The notes under the pieces are model-generated. The model did no database searches and was not told where the DNA came from. It saw only the letters and a program-made list of their open reading frames with translations. Positions 1 through 8,474 of a stretch of 64,000 nucleotides of DNA are shown piece by piece; position 1 is the first letter of the stretch, and the number at the start of each line of letters is the position of its first letter. Position numbers and translations under genes: made by a program. Origin of the DNA: Chthoniobacteraceae bacterium (GTDB taxonomy: Bacteria; Verrucomicrobiota; Verrucomicrobiia; Chthoniobacterales; Chthoniobacteraceae); contig CANJPY010000004.1 of NCBI GenBank assembly GCA_947476255.1, positions 33,330-97,329 on the forward strand, in the 5' to 3' direction.

Positions 1-19
1 AAGCCGTGAACCACCAGGG

Positions 20-757
20 TTAGGGCGGTTCCTGAATGGGCCGAATCCTGCGCCGAGGTTCCGCCTGTGGAGCCCCTGGCGTGGGCACTGCCGGATTTGG
101 CATCCCTTGGGAAGCGCCCGGGCGAGGAACAGTGCCCTGCGTTCCGGGACGGGGAATCGGCGCACCTTTAACAGCGTTTTTAATCGATGGAACTCCCGGC
201 CTTCCGGGCTGACCCTGCGGCGGAGGCGCAGCGGCAGCCGCAGCGACAACCGCCTGATCAAACTCCACGCGCCCCGTCTCGGAACCCTTGCGTAAAATAG
301 CCGTGGATTTCGCCGCAACCGCATTTTCATCGACGGAAACGAGCGAAACTCCATCGTCACTGGGCTTGTCTGCGGAAATGACCAGCCTCGTCGCTAAATC
401 ACGGGAGCGCACAAAAACCGTGTAGCGTTCTTCTCCGCTCTTGCCCTTCTGTTTTGAAAGGCCGGCAAGCACCCAATTCGTGGCGAAGTTTTCAGCCGCC
501 ACGACCGGCTCCGGAGCCGCGCTTGCGATCGCGAATGGGGATTTTTCAAGAAGAGCAGCGTATCTGTCCGCGGGAAAGGGGCGTGGGAGGACTTCCTTGG
601 CTGGGGCATCCACTGGGGCATCCACTGGGGCATCGGCGGGTTTGGGCTCGTCCTGCGGAGGGGGCGAGGCGGGCTCCTGCGCGCGCGCCACGTACTGGGA
701 AGGCTGCCACAAAAACAGCGACACGCTCGTTAGAAGTAGGAGAGTGGCCGGTTTCAT
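20..757 (-). CDS. Pro-rich periplasmic protein at end of T2SS operon (GspC/PilP-like?)
   Basis: A 245-aa protein starting at MKPATLLLL. This start is chosen because its ATG overlaps the GspM-like stop (TGATG), and it gives a clean signal peptide ending near ARAQ. After the signal come a Pro/Ala-rich linker with an APVD tandem repeat, a compact domain at about residues 60-160 (FATNWVLAGLSK, then ERYTVFVRSRD) and a long Pro/Gly/Arg-rich tail. Position after GspL/GspM and the linker-plus-small-beta-domain layout suggest an inner-membrane/periplasm connector such as GspC or PilP. Sequence similarity is too weak to name it. The operon continues off the left edge, where a secretin gene would be expected. 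Confidence 0.6.
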   Translation of the reverse strand: MKPATLLLLTSVSLFLWQPSQYVARAQEPASPPPQDEPKPADAPVDAPVDAPAKEVLPRPFPADRYAALLEKSPFAIASAAPEPVVAAENFATNWVLAGLSKQKGKSGEERYTVFVRSRDLATRLVISADKPSDDGVSLVSVDENAVAAKSTAILRKGSETGRVEFDQAVVAAAAAAPPPQGQPGRPGVPSIKNAVKGAPIPRPGTQGTVPRPGASQGMPNPAVPTPGAPQAEPRRRIRPIQEPP

Positions 758-1290
758 CAGCGGGCGGCGAACCATTTGGCAACAGTGATATCGCAAAGCA
801 TTTGGGTTGCATCTGCGGGATCAACACGAAGGCGGGACTGCTGAATTACAATGAACCGGTCCGGTCCCTGAAGATCTTTCAGAAACCCGCACAGGTTTTT
901 CCAATTTGCCTTTAATTCACACTGAACGGGCACGGCGACGGCACCCGTTTCGTTTTTGGCGGGGACAAGTTGCTGCTTGGCGAGGGTGACCCCATTTCTG
1001 GAAGCGTTCTCCTTGAGCACGTTCAGCAACGCATTGCCTGCGGCCGCATCATTCTCGAGCTTGGGCTGAAACTTCTGCACCCAGTTTGCGCGCTCCTCCC
1101 ACACGGGAGCGTCTGCCACCAGCATCCGCAGGCTGTCACACATCGTCGTTTTTTGTGCGGCCTGCAGCGCCAACTGGCTGCGGGTATTTAGGAAAAACTT
1201 CACCACCAATAGATTCAAGAGCAATGCAGCCAGGGTTGCAACGACTCCCACCAGACGCTTTTCACTTGTGGATAATTCGCTGAACTTCAT
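757..1290 (-). CDS. GspM/PilO-like type II secretion assembly protein
   Basis: A 177-aa protein with a short cytoplasmic start, one membrane helix at about residues 14-34 (VVATLAALLLNLLVVKFFL), a helical stretch and a small alpha/beta domain. This is the layout of GspM/PilO inner-membrane platform proteins, which pair with GspL/PilN. Its ATG overlaps the stop of the GspL-like gene by four bases, so the two are translationally coupled. The assignment rests on topology, length and operon position more than on conserved residues. PilO of a type IV pilus system is the alternative. Confidence 0.65.
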   Translation of the reverse strand: MKFSELSTSEKRLVGVVATLAALLLNLLVVKFFLNTRSQLALQAAQKTTMCDSLRMLVADAPVWEERANWVQKFQPKLENDAAAGNALLNVLKENASRNGVTLAKQQLVPAKNETGAVAVPVQCELKANWKNLCGFLKDLQGPDRFIVIQQSRLRVDPADATQMLCDITVAKWFAAR

Positions 1291-2525
1291 TTTTTAGAGG
1301 CGTTCCCATCAACTTTCCCCGTCACTCGAAATTGTGCCCGTTCATTGGGGAGAATGTTCGGGTTCGGAGAATCCACTTTGAAAGCGGCCAGTTCGCCTTC
1401 TTTTTTAAGGCGTCCCACGTATTCGATGGCTTCAGCGACGTTTGAAGCCTCGGCGGAAAAGGCGAACTCGCGCGGATTCATTTGAAACTCGGTGATCCGA
1501 ATATCGACTCCTGCCACCGCTTTGGAGCTTTGGTGCAAAAGCTCGATCAAATACCGGGAAGGCTCCACAGCCGGTTCCAGGTTTTTCCAGCGATTTTGGC
1601 GGGCCTTTGCGACCTCCACCTGAGGCTGAAGTTCACTGATTTTCTGGTCGAGTTTTGCAATCCGCGACTTTTCAAAGGCCAGCCAGCAGAAACCGGCGGC
1701 AAGCAAAGCCGCATAACCGATGGCAGCCCACTGCAACCGCTCAAGCATTCGGGACTTGCGCGAGAGGGCTGAGGCCTCGTCAGCCCACAGGGAAGGCAGC
1801 CAGTTGCCCGAAATTTCATGGCGCGGCTCCACCGCAGTCTCCTCAATCTCAAGACCAGGCAATGCTTCACGAATCGCGTTTGCCCATTCGGGAACCCCCA
1901 CACAGGCCCGGTCCAACCGCTCTGGAAGCACTCCGGAAAGCTCCGCCCCCAGCAGCACACGTTGCACCTCGGCGGCGTCCGGCATGGACGCTTCAACGGC
2001 AAGACGTTCTATCCAAAGGAGTTTTCCATCCGCTGTTAGGAGCAGAAAAACGTGCTCTCCTTCCTTCCAAATGGCGAGCACCTTCCCTTTGGAAACCAGT
2101 GTGCGCGCGAGTTGAATGGCGTACACACCCACCGCCACGGGGCCCATTTTAGAGCTACGCAAAGGTTCCGCGCATGTTTTGAGCTCAGAAAGCGGGACGG
2201 CTATCGCCAAAATCTGCGCGTCTTCACCCACAAACCCAAGCTCCTCGATATCGAAAACAAAATCTTCAGCGGTATACGGAAGCAGTTTTTCCAACTGCAA
2301 TTGCGCCATGGAAACAAGATCCTCGCGCGGGGCGCGCGGGAGAGTGAGATGCTCCGTCACGATGGCGGAAGAAGGCACCAGAAGTTCTGCGCGCAGATGC
2401 GCGGGTATCTTGCCAACAAGTTCCCCAATAGACGTCCCGACGCAGGAATCGGCGCCGGTTTGGGCGCGCCATCCTTCGGGAGACGGAGAAAATCGCACTA
2501 TGGGTGCGCCTAAACGAGATTTCAT
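1287..2525 (-). CDS. GspL-like (PilM/PilN-type) type II secretion protein
   Basis: A 412-aa protein. The reading frame is open further upstream, but the ATG at 2525 is chosen because it forms an ATGA overlap with the gspK stop. Residues 1-250 resemble the cytoplasmic actin-like domain of GspL/PilM (LPRAPREDLVSMAQLQLEKL, then LPYTAEDFVFD). A single membrane helix lies near 265-285 (AAIGYAALLAAGFCWLAF), followed by a coiled coil and a periplasmic PilN-like domain. GspL links the cytoplasmic ATPase GspE to the inner-membrane platform. The gene is coupled at both ends to gspK and the gspM-like gene. Confidence 0.75.
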   Translation of the reverse strand: MKSRLGAPIVRFSPSPEGWRAQTGADSCVGTSIGELVGKIPAHLRAELLVPSSAIVTEHLTLPRAPREDLVSMAQLQLEKLLPYTAEDFVFDIEELGFVGEDAQILAIAVPLSELKTCAEPLRSSKMGPVAVGVYAIQLARTLVSKGKVLAIWKEGEHVFLLLTADGKLLWIERLAVEASMPDAAEVQRVLLGAELSGVLPERLDRACVGVPEWANAIREALPGLEIEETAVEPRHEISGNWLPSLWADEASALSRKSRMLERLQWAAIGYAALLAAGFCWLAFEKSRIAKLDQKISELQPQVEVAKARQNRWKNLEPAVEPSRYLIELLHQSSKAVAGVDIRITEFQMNPREFAFSAEASNVAEAIEYVGRLKKEGELAAFKVDSPNPNILPNERAQFRVTGKVDGNASKK

Positions 2526-3460
2526 TCGATCCAAGAGCGTATCTGCGGGGTTCCTGTGCCTTTTCGTACAACGACCTGCACTTGTCGAATGACTTTTCCA
2601 GAATAACCTTCGGAGCGAATCCGAATTGTTTGTTCGTTTACGGTCACCAACGCCGCCAACCGTTCCCAACTTTTAGCATCGAAACCGAGTGCCTGACGCA
2701 CTTGATCCGGTCCAGCGAACTTTGGATCGTCCTCTGTATGAAGAATTTGATCGGGTCCGGAACGGATCTGCAGCCAGCGCTGAACCCGGGTTTCCCCAAA
2801 TCCTGGCAACAGCCGGAGCACCTCTTCAGGCGCTTCCATAAGGTCCAGAGGGCCCGTACTCTCCAGAGTCAATAAATCCCGCCAACCCGGATAGCGCAAC
2901 AGCGGTTCCATCCCTGGAATCCGCTTCAACTCATCTAAACTTTGTATCATTCGATTTGCAGGGTGGTAGTCCTTGGAGTCTTCCTGACCGTGAAGTCGTG
3001 CTATGTTATCTGCATCTACGTAGTCGCGCAAACAATCCATCAAGCGTTGACCATCCATGAGTTCAACACCAATCACTAATTCTAGCCACTGCTTGAAAAT
3101 ACCGATTCGGGACTGGTCGTTGCCGCTCAACATCCATGCAAGGTTTATGCGGCCTCCCTCACTCTCAATCGAAACACGATACCCCATCCCTGAAGCCACT
3201 TCAGTCTCAAGCAACGAGCTATACCGGTCCACCTTTGGATTCAGGGCCAGAGCAATACCCGAATGCGCCATGGCCAGCGCCTCCACAGAACGCGTGTCTT
3301 CTCCATGCTGCTGAACCCGTTGCTGCAGCCAGAAAAACCACCCCGAAACCGCCATCGTCAGCACGATAATTGCCCAAAAAACCGCGAGAAGGGCGGACCC
3401 CTCCCTCGCATCCGCCTTCTTGTAAATCTCTCTAAATCGCGTCGTTTTCATGCCGATCAT
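2522..3460 (-). CDS. gspK: General secretion pathway protein K (minor pseudopilin)
   Basis: A 312-aa protein with a prepilin-like N-terminus in which the cleavage glycine is followed by SALLAVFWAIIVLTMAVSG. As in other GspK proteins, the Glu at position +5 found in the other pseudopilins is missing. The large globular part contains the GspK-type helical domain (ELKRIPGMEPLLRYPGW, then EVLRLLPGFGETRVQRWL). GspK caps the pseudopilus tip with GspI and GspJ. The start overlaps the gspJ stop (ATGA). A second possible start, MKTTRF, lies three codons downstream. Confidence 0.85.
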   Translation of the reverse strand: MIGMKTTRFREIYKKADAREGSALLAVFWAIIVLTMAVSGWFFWLQQRVQQHGEDTRSVEALAMAHSGIALALNPKVDRYSSLLETEVASGMGYRVSIESEGGRINLAWMLSGNDQSRIGIFKQWLELVIGVELMDGQRLMDCLRDYVDADNIARLHGQEDSKDYHPANRMIQSLDELKRIPGMEPLLRYPGWRDLLTLESTGPLDLMEAPEEVLRLLPGFGETRVQRWLQIRSGPDQILHTEDDPKFAGPDQVRQALGFDAKSWERLAALVTVNEQTIRIRSEGYSGKVIRQVQVVVRKGTGTPQIRSWIE

Positions 3461-4098
3461 TGTCGGACGCGGGCCGAGGGAACCGGCAGCACAATCTCAA
3501 AAGGTTCATCGGATGCGCGCCTCCAAATCTTCATGCGCACCAGTGTGGGGCGCGCGTTCGCATCATCCCAACGCTCCACCCATGCACCCAGGGACGGCTG
3601 AAAGTAACGGAATTCAAGCGCGAACACATCCGCTAGAATCGGGATCCAGTCGTAGGCGCTATCCGGCTCGGTGAGAAGACGCCGGCGGATTCCAAGATCC
3701 TGCAAACGGGACGTCGCCGTTTTCGGCTGGATGGTGAGTGTAAGGGCATAGTCCTCGTCCGGCGCTGCTGATGTTAATAATGCAAGGCCAGGGCGCGCCG
3801 TCCATTGGAGCTCATCCGCGGGAGCCATCCCAAAGACATGGGGAAAACCCCGCAAGACGTCAGTCTGATGCAGCGGCAGATTATTCAAAACCCCCTGCAC
3901 GTAACGGACAAGACCATCCATGGCTACGGACTCCAGTTGGCTATCCCTCGTGTTTTGAAGCGCCATCAACTGCGTCCCTACCAATCGGTACATCGTAAAG
4001 AGGAGCATTCCAAGCACGCCCATCCCCACCATGATTTCCATCAAAGTGAACCCGGCACGTCTGCCCAATCCAAGTCTATCCCGCGGCTGGATACGCAT
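3457..4098 (-). CDS. gspJ: General secretion pathway protein J (minor pseudopilin)
   Basis: A 213-aa pseudopilin. The signature RRAGFTLMEIMVGMGVLG gives the G^F prepilin peptidase site and the conserved Glu at +5, followed by one hydrophobic helix. The C-terminal half contains FRYFQPSLGAWVERWDD, then LVRMKIWRR, typical of GspJ. The ATG at 4098 (MRIQPRD) is preferred over an upstream GTG at 4122. It gives a normal short leader and overlaps the end of gspI by 23 bases. Confidence 0.82.
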   Translation of the reverse strand: MRIQPRDRLGLGRRAGFTLMEIMVGMGVLGMLLFTMYRLVGTQLMALQNTRDSQLESVAMDGLVRYVQGVLNNLPLHQTDVLRGFPHVFGMAPADELQWTARPGLALLTSAAPDEDYALTLTIQPKTATSRLQDLGIRRRLLTEPDSAYDWIPILADVFALEFRYFQPSLGAWVERWDDANARPTLVRMKIWRRASDEPFEIVLPVPSARVRQ

Positions 4099-4504
4099 AG
4101 AATTTAAGTTGTTTGGAGGCACGGGAACCTCCTCCTCCGGGCCAGCTTACTTCCAAAGTAACCTCCAGAAGACCATCGACGATCTTTTTATTCTGATCGG
4201 TCAGCTCCAAGGGCACCACGAACTGCTTCAGAACCATTCCTGTAAATTCTCCCTTCAGCTCCAACCCTGAAGTAATATCCGCGTACGGTTGCGCACCAAA
4301 CTCCAATTCACGCATCCTGTTTAAAAGCGCACGCCTCGCCCGGGAATCTTCCTTCTGCACCACTCCGGCAAGCAGGCCCCCCTCAATACAACGCGCCAAG
4401 GCAAGAACCGCCATGGCAAAAATAGCCGTGGCCAGCATCGCCTCGAGCAGGATGAACCCTCCCCTGGCACGCCGCCGGCACGAATGACGCATTAGAATAT
4501 CCAT
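4076..4504 (-). CDS. gspI: General secretion pathway protein I (minor pseudopilin)
   Basis: A 142-aa pseudopilin. The leader RRRARGG is followed by FILLEAMLATAIFAMAVLAL, with the conserved Glu at +5 of the mature protein. The small C-terminal domain (LLEVTLEVSWPGGGG) fits the GspI/type IV pilin-like family. Length and position between gspH and gspJ match the usual H-I-J-K order. Starts at 4504 (MDILMRH) and 4492 (MRHSC) are both possible. Confidence 0.8.
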   Translation of the reverse strand: MDILMRHSCRRRARGGFILLEAMLATAIFAMAVLALARCIEGGLLAGVVQKEDSRARRALLNRMRELEFGAQPYADITSGLELKGEFTGMVLKQFVVPLELTDQNKKIVDGLLEVTLEVSWPGGGGSRASKQLKFYAYPAAG

Positions 4505-4526
4505 CTTCAGGGGCGTTTAGGGACAC

Positions 4527-5021
4527 TCACCGGGTATGAACACCGAGCACCTCGGGCTCCGCAATCAAGGCGCCAAAACGCAACTCCCACGAACCGCCCG
4601 GCCCAGCATAAGCCAATTCCACGGGTTCCCTGATTCCTTCCGGCCAAAAACTCCACTCCGCGAACGCTTTCGGGTCGCGTGCGACAGTCCGCGCGAGCAC
4701 CAGGCTCTCTTCCTTGTCCAAGCCAAAAAAATCCCAGCCCTCCTCTCTCACGCTACCATCCTCGTTGAGATCCTGCTCGGGAACCATACGAATCCCGCCC
4801 TCCTCCCAGCGTAGACGCACCTCCATCTTGGAGGACCGGGCCAATTCCGTAGCACGCCCCACGAACTGGTTGAATTGTTCCATGCGCTCGCGCAACCGTT
4901 GTTCCGCAAACAACCCGCGCATGCTCGGCATAGCCAGGCTCAGCATCATGAGACCAATCACCACTGCGAGACTGATTTCCAAGAGTGTAAAACCCAGGGC
5001 GTTTGAGCGCTCTTTTTTCAT
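4527..5021 (-). CDS. gspH: General secretion pathway protein H (pseudopilin)
   Basis: A 164-aa protein with a prepilin N-terminus, MKKERSNALG^FTLLEISLAVV, that has the G-F cleavage site and Glu at +5. The helix is followed by LAMPSMRGLFAEQRLRERME, then the GspH/FimT beta-domain (FWPEGIREPVELAYAG). It is the minor pseudopilin at the base of the tip complex. Its ATG overlaps the stop of the upstream Cys-cluster gene (ATGA). A gap of 22 bases separates it from gspI. Confidence 0.82.
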   Translation of the reverse strand: MKKERSNALGFTLLEISLAVVIGLMMLSLAMPSMRGLFAEQRLRERMEQFNQFVGRATELARSSKMEVRLRWEEGGIRMVPEQDLNEDGSVREEGWDFFGLDKEESLVLARTVARDPKAFAEWSFWPEGIREPVELAYAGPGGSWELRFGALIAEPEVLGVHTR

Positions 5022-5395
5022 GGCGCTCCTCCTCCCGCCGCTTCGCTTGAGGCAGCGCTCTTTAATCTGGGCACGGCTTCACAGATCGCACGCCAGCCCG
5101 GAAAATTCCAGGCATTGGGGAAGCCCATACATTGCAGAGGCTTTGCGTTTTGAACCCGGCAGTCGCGGCCTTCCAAAAAAATGCACTCCCCGTTTTCCTT
5201 GTCTTTCAGAGACAACCCATCTTTCTGAGGACGGATGCGGGTGTATTCTTGAATAAAATCAAACTCCGTCCGCCCAAGAAGCTTGGCCATCGCCAAAATT
5301 TCAGTGTCGCCAATTTTCACTTGGCCGGGCCACCGGCAGCACGCGGTGCAGCGCTGGCAGTCGTAATGGACGTGTGGAGCCATGAACTCTGTCAA
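5018..5395 (-). CDS. YkgJ-family cysteine cluster protein (UPF0153-like)
   Basis: A 125-aa protein of the YkgJ family, a small cytosolic group with a conserved Cys cluster thought to bind Zn or Fe-S. Visible cysteines are CQRCTACC near residues 15-22, then CIF, DCRV, PLQCMGFP and ICEAV. The function is unknown. It is the first gene of the pseudopilin operon and is coupled to gspH by a four-base overlap. This may be shared transcription only, with no role in secretion. MAPHVHYD, four codons in, is an alternative start. Confidence 0.75.
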   Translation of the reverse strand: MTEFMAPHVHYDCQRCTACCRWPGQVKIGDTEILAMAKLLGRTEFDFIQEYTRIRPQKDGLSLKDKENGECIFLEGRDCRVQNAKPLQCMGFPNAWNFPGWRAICEAVPRLKSAASSEAAGGGAP

Positions 5396-5568
5396 AGGGC
5401 GGGATGATTTTAAACGAGTGCGAACCTAGGGGGAGGCTTGTGAGCAAACACAAAGCCTCGCGCCACGCAGGTTTCTTTATTAACCTATCTTTGGCATAAA
5501 GCCAGTCCCTCTATTTATTCGCTCCCTCTTGACTTCGGGCCCTTCTCGAAGCTCTCATTTCCCATCGC

Positions 5569-6972
5569 ATGAAACTTGCCTCTCGCTACACAGCCCTCAC
5601 CACTCTGGCGTTGTCCTCAGCCGCATTGACCGCCAGCGCTGCCGTGGACTTCGTCAAAGACATTCAACCGATTCTCGAAAACAACTGCGTATCCTGTCAT
5701 CGAAAAGGCAATGTCAAAGGTGGCGTTCGCCTTGATACTCGCAAAGAAGCCACGACCAGCGGAGACAACGGTCCGGCACTTGTTCCCGGTAAATCGGCCA
5801 AAAGCGCGATGTACACCACGATGATCCTGCCCGAGGACGACGACCTGCTCATGCCCCCCAAGAAGAAGGGCGGCCCGCTGCCCAAGGCAACAACCGAACT
5901 GATCCGGACGTGGATTGACGAGGGCGCCACCTGGCCGGAGGATTTGACGCTGATTTCACGCAAGAAGGAGGAAACGGGCAAAGTCGATGAATCCAAGCTT
6001 GTGAAAGACATTCATGCCCACATCACCGCCGCCTCTCCCGCAACGGCAGAAAGCGAGATGAAAGCCTATGCCGAAAAAATTCCCGGCACGGATGTCACCT
6101 TTGACCTCGTGAAAATCCCGGGCGGCAAGTTCAAGATGGGCAGTCCTGCTGGCGAGGAGGGTCGCAATGCGGACGAGGGTCCCCAGCGCGATGTGACCAT
6201 CGCACCGTTCTGGATGGGGAAGTGTGAGGTGACGTGGAATGAATTCGAACTGTTCATGTATCCGACGGAGGAAAAGCGCATCCGCGAGAGCCATAAGTTG
6301 AATGAGAAACTCAACGACCTCACGGACGCGAGCTCACGCCCGACGCAGCCTTATGTAGAAATGAGCTTCGGCATGGGCAAGGATGGGTTTCCCGCCATCT
6401 CCATGACACAGCATTCTGCAAACAAGTACTGCGAATGGCTGAGTGCAAAAACAGGCCACTTTTACCGCCTGCCCACGGAGGCGGAATGGGAATACGCAGC
6501 CCGGGCAGGCACGTCCACCGTTTACTTCTGGGGAGACGACGCCTCCCAACTTGACGAATATTGCTGGTGGGCGAATAACAGCGACGGCAAGTATCAGAAG
6601 GTGGGCAAGAAGAAGGCCAACCCCTGGGGTTTGCACGACATTCTGGGCAACGTGTGCGAGTGGACGCTGGACCAGTATTCACCAACGACTTACGCCAGCG
6701 GCGGCGCCAGTAATCCCTGGGTGAAAGCTACGAAGCCATATCCTCATGTGGCTCGAGGCGGTTCCTGGGACGATGACTCTGCTGAAAAACTTCGCTCGGC
6801 CGCGCGACGTTTCTCGGACCCGGACTGGAAAATCCAAGACCCTCAGTTTCCCAAGAGCATATGGTACCATACGGATGCCCAGTTTTTGGGATTCCGAGTC
6901 GTCCGTCCGCTTCAGACGCCATCACCTGAAGAGATGCAAAAATACTGGAACAGTGGCGTCGAAAAGGACTAG
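5569..6972 (+). CDS. Formylglycine-generating-enzyme (SUMF1)-like protein with N-terminal cytochrome c motif
   Basis: A 467-aa exported protein. A signal peptide (MKLASRYTALTTLALSSAAL) is followed by a planctomycete-type cytochrome domain with CVSCH at residues 40-44. A full FGE/SUMF1 domain runs from about 178 to 455: LVKIPGGKFKMGSP, then RLPTEAEWEYAARAG, NPWGLHDILGNVCEWT, VARGGSWDD and GFRVV. FGE enzymes oxidise a Cys in sulfatases to formylglycine, but many bacterial homologues in this fold are non-catalytic. No clear pair of active-site cysteines is visible, so enzymatic activity is doubtful. Fusion of the two domains is a known PVC theme. Confidence 0.85.
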   Translation: MKLASRYTALTTLALSSAALTASAAVDFVKDIQPILENNCVSCHRKGNVKGGVRLDTRKEATTSGDNGPALVPGKSAKSAMYTTMILPEDDDLLMPPKKKGGPLPKATTELIRTWIDEGATWPEDLTLISRKKEETGKVDESKLVKDIHAHITAASPATAESEMKAYAEKIPGTDVTFDLVKIPGGKFKMGSPAGEEGRNADEGPQRDVTIAPFWMGKCEVTWNEFELFMYPTEEKRIRESHKLNEKLNDLTDASSRPTQPYVEMSFGMGKDGFPAISMTQHSANKYCEWLSAKTGHFYRLPTEAEWEYAARAGTSTVYFWGDDASQLDEYCWWANNSDGKYQKVGKKKANPWGLHDILGNVCEWTLDQYSPTTYASGGASNPWVKATKPYPHVARGGSWDDDSAEKLRSAARRFSDPDWKIQDPQFPKSIWYHTDAQFLGFRVVRPLQTPSPEEMQKYWNSGVEKD

Positions 6973-7089
6973 AGGGCAAGAGACTCTCTGGAGCAGGACT
7001 CGTGTCACCCGCGACTCCTGCTCTACGGGCGTGAAACTATCCGGAAACGCCTTGTAACAGGCGCAATTTTTACTACAACCATTCTCCAT

Positions 7090-8292
7090 ATGAAGCGCCC
7101 CACATCAAAACCCATGTCGTTATTCGGCCCTTTATCCACAGTATCCGCAGCACTGGCTTTGAGTGTGGGGTTCTCGCTGTTTACGGGCACGCCCGCCGTC
7201 GCGCAGGAGGCCCCGCTGATTACGATCACCAAGAGTGATAAAATCTCTCTGGGCCTCAACGCCATCAGTGGCCCTGAAAGCGCTGTCCTGTCGCAAATAC
7301 TTCAAAAAGACCTGCAGCTCTCGGGGGCTTTTTCAATCGGATCCAACACAACCGCTAATTATTTGGTGTCTGGTGCATCTTCCGGAACAAATTTGAGGGG
7401 TCTTGTGACGGAGCGTGGGGGCCGGGTCATCTTGGAGCGGTCCTATTCGGGGAATTCGCGTGCACAGGCACACGCTTTTGCGAACGACATTGTTGAAACC
7501 ATTACTGGCGTCCGCGGGATTGCAGGATCGAAGATTGGGTTTGTCTCCACACGTTCCGGCAGCAAGGAGATTTATTTGGTGGACTCGGACGGGAGCAATC
7601 TCACGCAATTAACGCGAGATTCAGGAATCAGTGTGGCTCCGCGCATCTCAGGAGATGGAAGGAAGCTGGCATACACAGGTTACCAAAGCGGTTACGCCGA
7701 TGTGTATGAGATCGATCTGGCATCCGGAGCCCGGAAACGGATCATGAAATATCCGGGCACGAATTCCGGGGCGGCATACTCGCCTAATGGCGACCATTTC
7801 GCCGTGACCCTCAGCAAGGACGGCAACCCAGAACTCTATGTGACGAATCAGAACGGTGATTCGCCGCGCAGACTCACGATGACGGCGGGCGTGGAAAGCT
7901 CTCCAACATGGTCACCGGACGGAAGGGAAATCATTTATTCCAGCGATGCGGGAGGAAACTCGATGCTGTATCGGATTTCGGCTTCGGGTGGAACGCCGTC
8001 ACAAATTCGCACTGGTCACTCGTACAACACGGAGCCGCATTGGTCGCCTGATGGGAAAAAGGTTGTTTTTAATGTGCGCGAAGGGGGTGCGTTTCAGGTT
8101 GCGATGCTTGAGCTTGGGAGCGGCCATGTGCGCCTCCTCGGAGAAGGCCAGAACCCCGTGTGGGGCCCAGATTCAAAACATATCATCTACGCAAGCAGTG
8201 GGTCGCTTGTGCTGCTCGACGTTGTGACCTTGCAGCGCAACAGCATCGTGGGAGGCATCGGAAAAATTTCCGAGCCGACTTGGATGAGGTAG
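7090..8292 (+). CDS. tolB: TolB-like periplasmic beta-propeller protein
   Basis: A 400-aa exported protein with a signal peptide ending near AVAQE. The N-terminal TolB domain (VLSQILQKDLQLSGAFSIG) is followed by a beta-propeller of SPDG-type repeats (APRISGDGRKLAYTG, TWSPDGREIIYSSD, HWSPDGKKVVFN). Length and domain order match TolB, the periplasmic partner of Pal in the Tol system that keeps the outer membrane attached during division. No tolQRA or pal is nearby, so partners must be encoded elsewhere. The gene stands alone between short intergenic gaps. Confidence 0.75.
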   Translation: MKRPTSKPMSLFGPLSTVSAALALSVGFSLFTGTPAVAQEAPLITITKSDKISLGLNAISGPESAVLSQILQKDLQLSGAFSIGSNTTANYLVSGASSGTNLRGLVTERGGRVILERSYSGNSRAQAHAFANDIVETITGVRGIAGSKIGFVSTRSGSKEIYLVDSDGSNLTQLTRDSGISVAPRISGDGRKLAYTGYQSGYADVYEIDLASGARKRIMKYPGTNSGAAYSPNGDHFAVTLSKDGNPELYVTNQNGDSPRRLTMTAGVESSPTWSPDGREIIYSSDAGGNSMLYRISASGGTPSQIRTGHSYNTEPHWSPDGKKVVFNVREGGAFQVAMLELGSGHVRLLGEGQNPVWGPDSKHIIYASSGSLVLLDVVTLQRNSIVGGIGKISEPTWMR

Positions 8293-8474
8293 GCCACGCG
8301 CGCCGAGTCGCAATTCTCCAGCGGGTGCGGAACGCTTCAACCAAGGACCTCAAAAGCACACCGACTCGGCTTTGTGCCTCGGTTCCTCAAGCCGGAACTT
8401 GTCCTACCGGGAAGGCATCCGCTTCAGCCGATAAAACGTAATCCAAACGTCCCCGTGTCTACCGTGTTGGGCAC

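Noticed and set aside
8293..8474. A terminator between convergent tolB and the propeller gene
   Set aside because: No stem followed by a T run could be found on either strand.
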